NCBI GenBank assembly: GCA_002731985.1
Contig: PCCT01000085.1
Span: forward strand, 1-7,823
DNA length: 7,823 nucleotides
Origin: Nitrospinota bacterium
Lineage (GTDB): Bacteria; Nitrospinota; Nitrospinia; Nitrospinales; VA-1
Reading direction: 5' to 3'
Under the pieces are notes generated by a model. It did not search any database and was not told where the DNA came from. It saw nothing but the letters and a program-made list of their open reading frames with translations. Both the position numbers and the translations under genes were made by a program. Shown here piece after piece: positions 7,015 through 7,823 of this stretch; positions within the stretch are counted from its first letter, which is position 1; every line of letters starts with the position of its first letter.

Positions 7015-7578
7015 TTATCCTACTTTTCTTAAGGTATTTTTGTCTGTGTGATGAAACAGGTTTTTCTGATTTGGTATTTGAAGCGGGGTGTCTTCCTCAT
7101 AAAAGAAACTTGAGTCGCCATTGACCGTCACCTTCAATTCGTAACGGACGGTTTTAAATTCCTTATCTAAAAATTTGTTTGAGAAGATTCCGTAAGTATC
7201 GGATCCGATATTAGCTACCAGTTCAAAGTTATTTGCATTTGGTTCAACAGTTCCACCGGCTATTATCGTTACTCCGCGTGGGACCATGAAGCACCGGAGA
7301 ACCTGCTTTTCTTTCGCGCCAAAAAGCCACTACCCTAATTCTTCATGAAAAGGGGATTCGACACCTATGCGCCAGGCAGTGGTTGAGTAACGGAGCCCAT
7401 AAAGATCCTGTTCGTGGTTGTTGACCGGTCCCAGAGGTTCGAAGGTTATTCGTTCTCAATATTTGTTGGTTTCGGTTCCTCTGTCATCTGATGGAGCTAC
7501 GTCGTCTCCCTTCTCACCTTCCCAAATTCCTGCAAGTGGAGCTAATGGCCCCAGATTCTTGATTATTTCATCGGTCAT
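7015..7578 (-). pseudogene. Heme-binding beta-barrel protein (THAP4/nitrobindin-like), two in-frame stops
   Basis: Reading the minus strand from ATG 7578 to TAA 7015-7017 gives 188 codons in one unbroken frame, except for TGA at codon 41 (7458-7456) and TAG at codon 83 (7332-7330). The translation fits the bacterial heme-binding beta-barrel (THAP4 heme-bd/DUF1794, nitrobindin-related) family throughout: LGPLAPLAGIWEGEKGDDVAP at the start, ITFEPLGPVNN, FHEELG*WLF where the family has G-Y-W-x-W, VPRGVTIIAGGT, an RYELKVTVNGD strand, and the C-terminal HHTDKNTLRKV, where a His would bind heme. A Shine-Dalgarno-like AGAGGT lies about 7 bases before the ATG. Length equals the usual family size. Single-base changes explain both stops (CGA to TGA; a Tyr codon to TAG). 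It is probably a recent pseudogene. Only the segment after codon 83 (restart Met98) is open, and that would lack half the barrel. Confidence 0.8.
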
Positions 7579-7604
7579 AAGTTTTACCTCTGATCAGGTT
7601 AAAA

Positions 7605-7639
7605 AAAAACCTCTTTCCTTTTTCAGGAAAGAGGTTTTT
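7605..7639 (-). terminator. Rho-independent terminator, strong, potentially bidirectional
   Basis: Fifteen bases (7605-7619) pair perfectly with 7625-7639 around a 5-base loop. The core is CCTCTTTCCT/AGGAAAGAGG flanked by A5/T5. On the minus strand the hairpin runs into a tract of nine T (7609-7601), ideal for termination of transcripts entering from the right, that is of the gene tail ending at 7663. On the plus strand it is followed by TTTTTC, so it could also stop rightward transcription. It lies just upstream of the heme-binding pseudogene and insulates it. Confidence 0.85.
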
Positions 7640-7662
7640 CTAAGTTAGCTTTGAAATTAATT

Positions 7663-7770
7663 TTAAGACAATGCTTGTTGGGCCTGAACACTAACTTCGA
7701 AATCCCCCGGGCTCCCATCCATGCGGGTACCTACGGGTTTAAAAAGGGGGTTAGGGGGATTTATGTCTTT
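7663..7770 (-). pseudogene. 3' tail of an unidentified gene joined to repeat sequence
   Basis: A minus-strand frame of 35 codons from just after an in-frame TAA (7771-7773) to TAA at 7663-7665. The last part, VGTRMDGSPGDFEVSVQAQQALS, reads like a real protein C-terminus, and a strong terminator in the right direction lies 24 bases beyond the stop. The first dozen codons come from a C-rich stretch (NPPNPLF) that looks like intergenic repeat and not protein. The likely reading is that a repeat replaced or cut off the body of the gene. A tiny 19-residue ORF from the internal ATG is an alternative. I do not recognise the family. Confidence 0.35.
7739..7764. repeat. G-rich intergenic repeat fragment
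   Basis: The bases contain A5-G5-TTA-G5-A-T3-A, that is two G5 runs separated by TTA. It resembles the low-complexity G/C-run end of the repeat at 6102-6200, which also has TTAAAGGGGGAA. Such A/G-rich blocks are often parts of dispersed palindromic elements in bacterial intergenic DNA. The inverted partner is not visible inside the window. The remaining bases to 7823 show no gene I can support. Confidence 0.3.
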
Positions 7771-7823
7771 TTATTCGGCCCCGCGCCTAGCGGTTAGCGA
7801 CGGTCGCCCATTAGTTGCAGGAG

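Noticed and set aside
2259..7031. Shared 14-mer ATCCTACTTTTCTT at about 2260 and about 7018
   Set aside because: One A/T-rich 14-base match between two places in a window of this size is not surprising, and the flanks do not extend it convincingly.
7456..7458. TGA at codon 41 of the heme-binding gene as selenocysteine
   Set aside because: The aligned family position is not a redox cysteine, no bacterial SECIS-like hairpin is obvious just downstream, and a second stop (TAG) follows. Nonsense mutation is simpler.
7418..7648. 76-codon plus-strand ORF
   Set aside because: It lies opposite the N-terminal half of the heme-binding gene and runs through the terminator hairpin, with its last residues encoded by the stem. 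No independent support.
7739..7764. G-quadruplex in the G5-TTA-G5 stretch
   Set aside because: Only two G-runs are adjacent. An intramolecular quadruplex needs four close tracts.
1..7823. CRISPR array, tRNA/rRNA gene, transposase, phage or defence system
   Set aside because: No regularly spaced repeats, no recognisable RNA gene and no such protein motifs were found on either strand.

Overview
The window looks like bacterial chromosome from a Gram-negative organism. The ApbE homologue has a lipoprotein signal, the Hsp20 gene has an RpoH-like promoter, and the genes are separated by short intergenic gaps with G/C-rich palindromic repeats. Protein style would fit a Nitrospinota or deltaproteobacterial-type lineage, but that is an impression and not a placement. 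No plasmid, phage, CRISPR or transposase signature is visible.

Layout, left to right. (1) 1-2241, + strand: a copper-exporting P1B-type ATPase (copA) that is already open at base 1. (2) 2259-2483, + strand: the C-terminal remnant of an SGNH/GDSL hydrolase, starting 18 bases after copA and running tail-to-tail into the next gene. (3) 2406-5219, - strand: a two-gene unit, a ClC-type anion channel/transporter with two CBS domains followed by a lipoprotein ApbE (FAD:protein FMN transferase). (4) 5220-5446: a divergent promoter region. (5) 5447-6094, + strand: ribulose-phosphate 3-epimerase (rpe). (6) 6102-6190: a MITE-like palindromic repeat between convergent genes. (7) 6216-6716, - strand: an Hsp20 small heat-shock protein with a recognisable heat-shock-type promoter and a leader that can fold to cover its own ribosome binding site. 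(8) 6834-7823: a degraded region. It holds a short Thr/Ser-rich ORF (+), a complete but twice stop-interrupted heme-binding beta-barrel (THAP4/nitrobindin-like) gene (-), a strong terminator hairpin, and the 3' tail of another gene (-) joined to a G-rich repeat.

The intact genes are mostly independent functions: metal export, anion transport, flavinylation of exported proteins, pentose phosphate/Calvin-cycle sugar interconversion and proteostasis. I do not see a new multi-gene system. The best leads are the hsp20 control region (sigma-32-like promoter plus putative RNA thermometer), the heme-binding gene with two in-frame stops and an otherwise intact frame, the hydrolase remnant overlapping apbE, and a ClC protein lacking residues that matter in the E. 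coli antiporter. Gene remnants at 2259-2483, 7015-7578 and 7663-7770 suggest ongoing gene loss and rearrangement.
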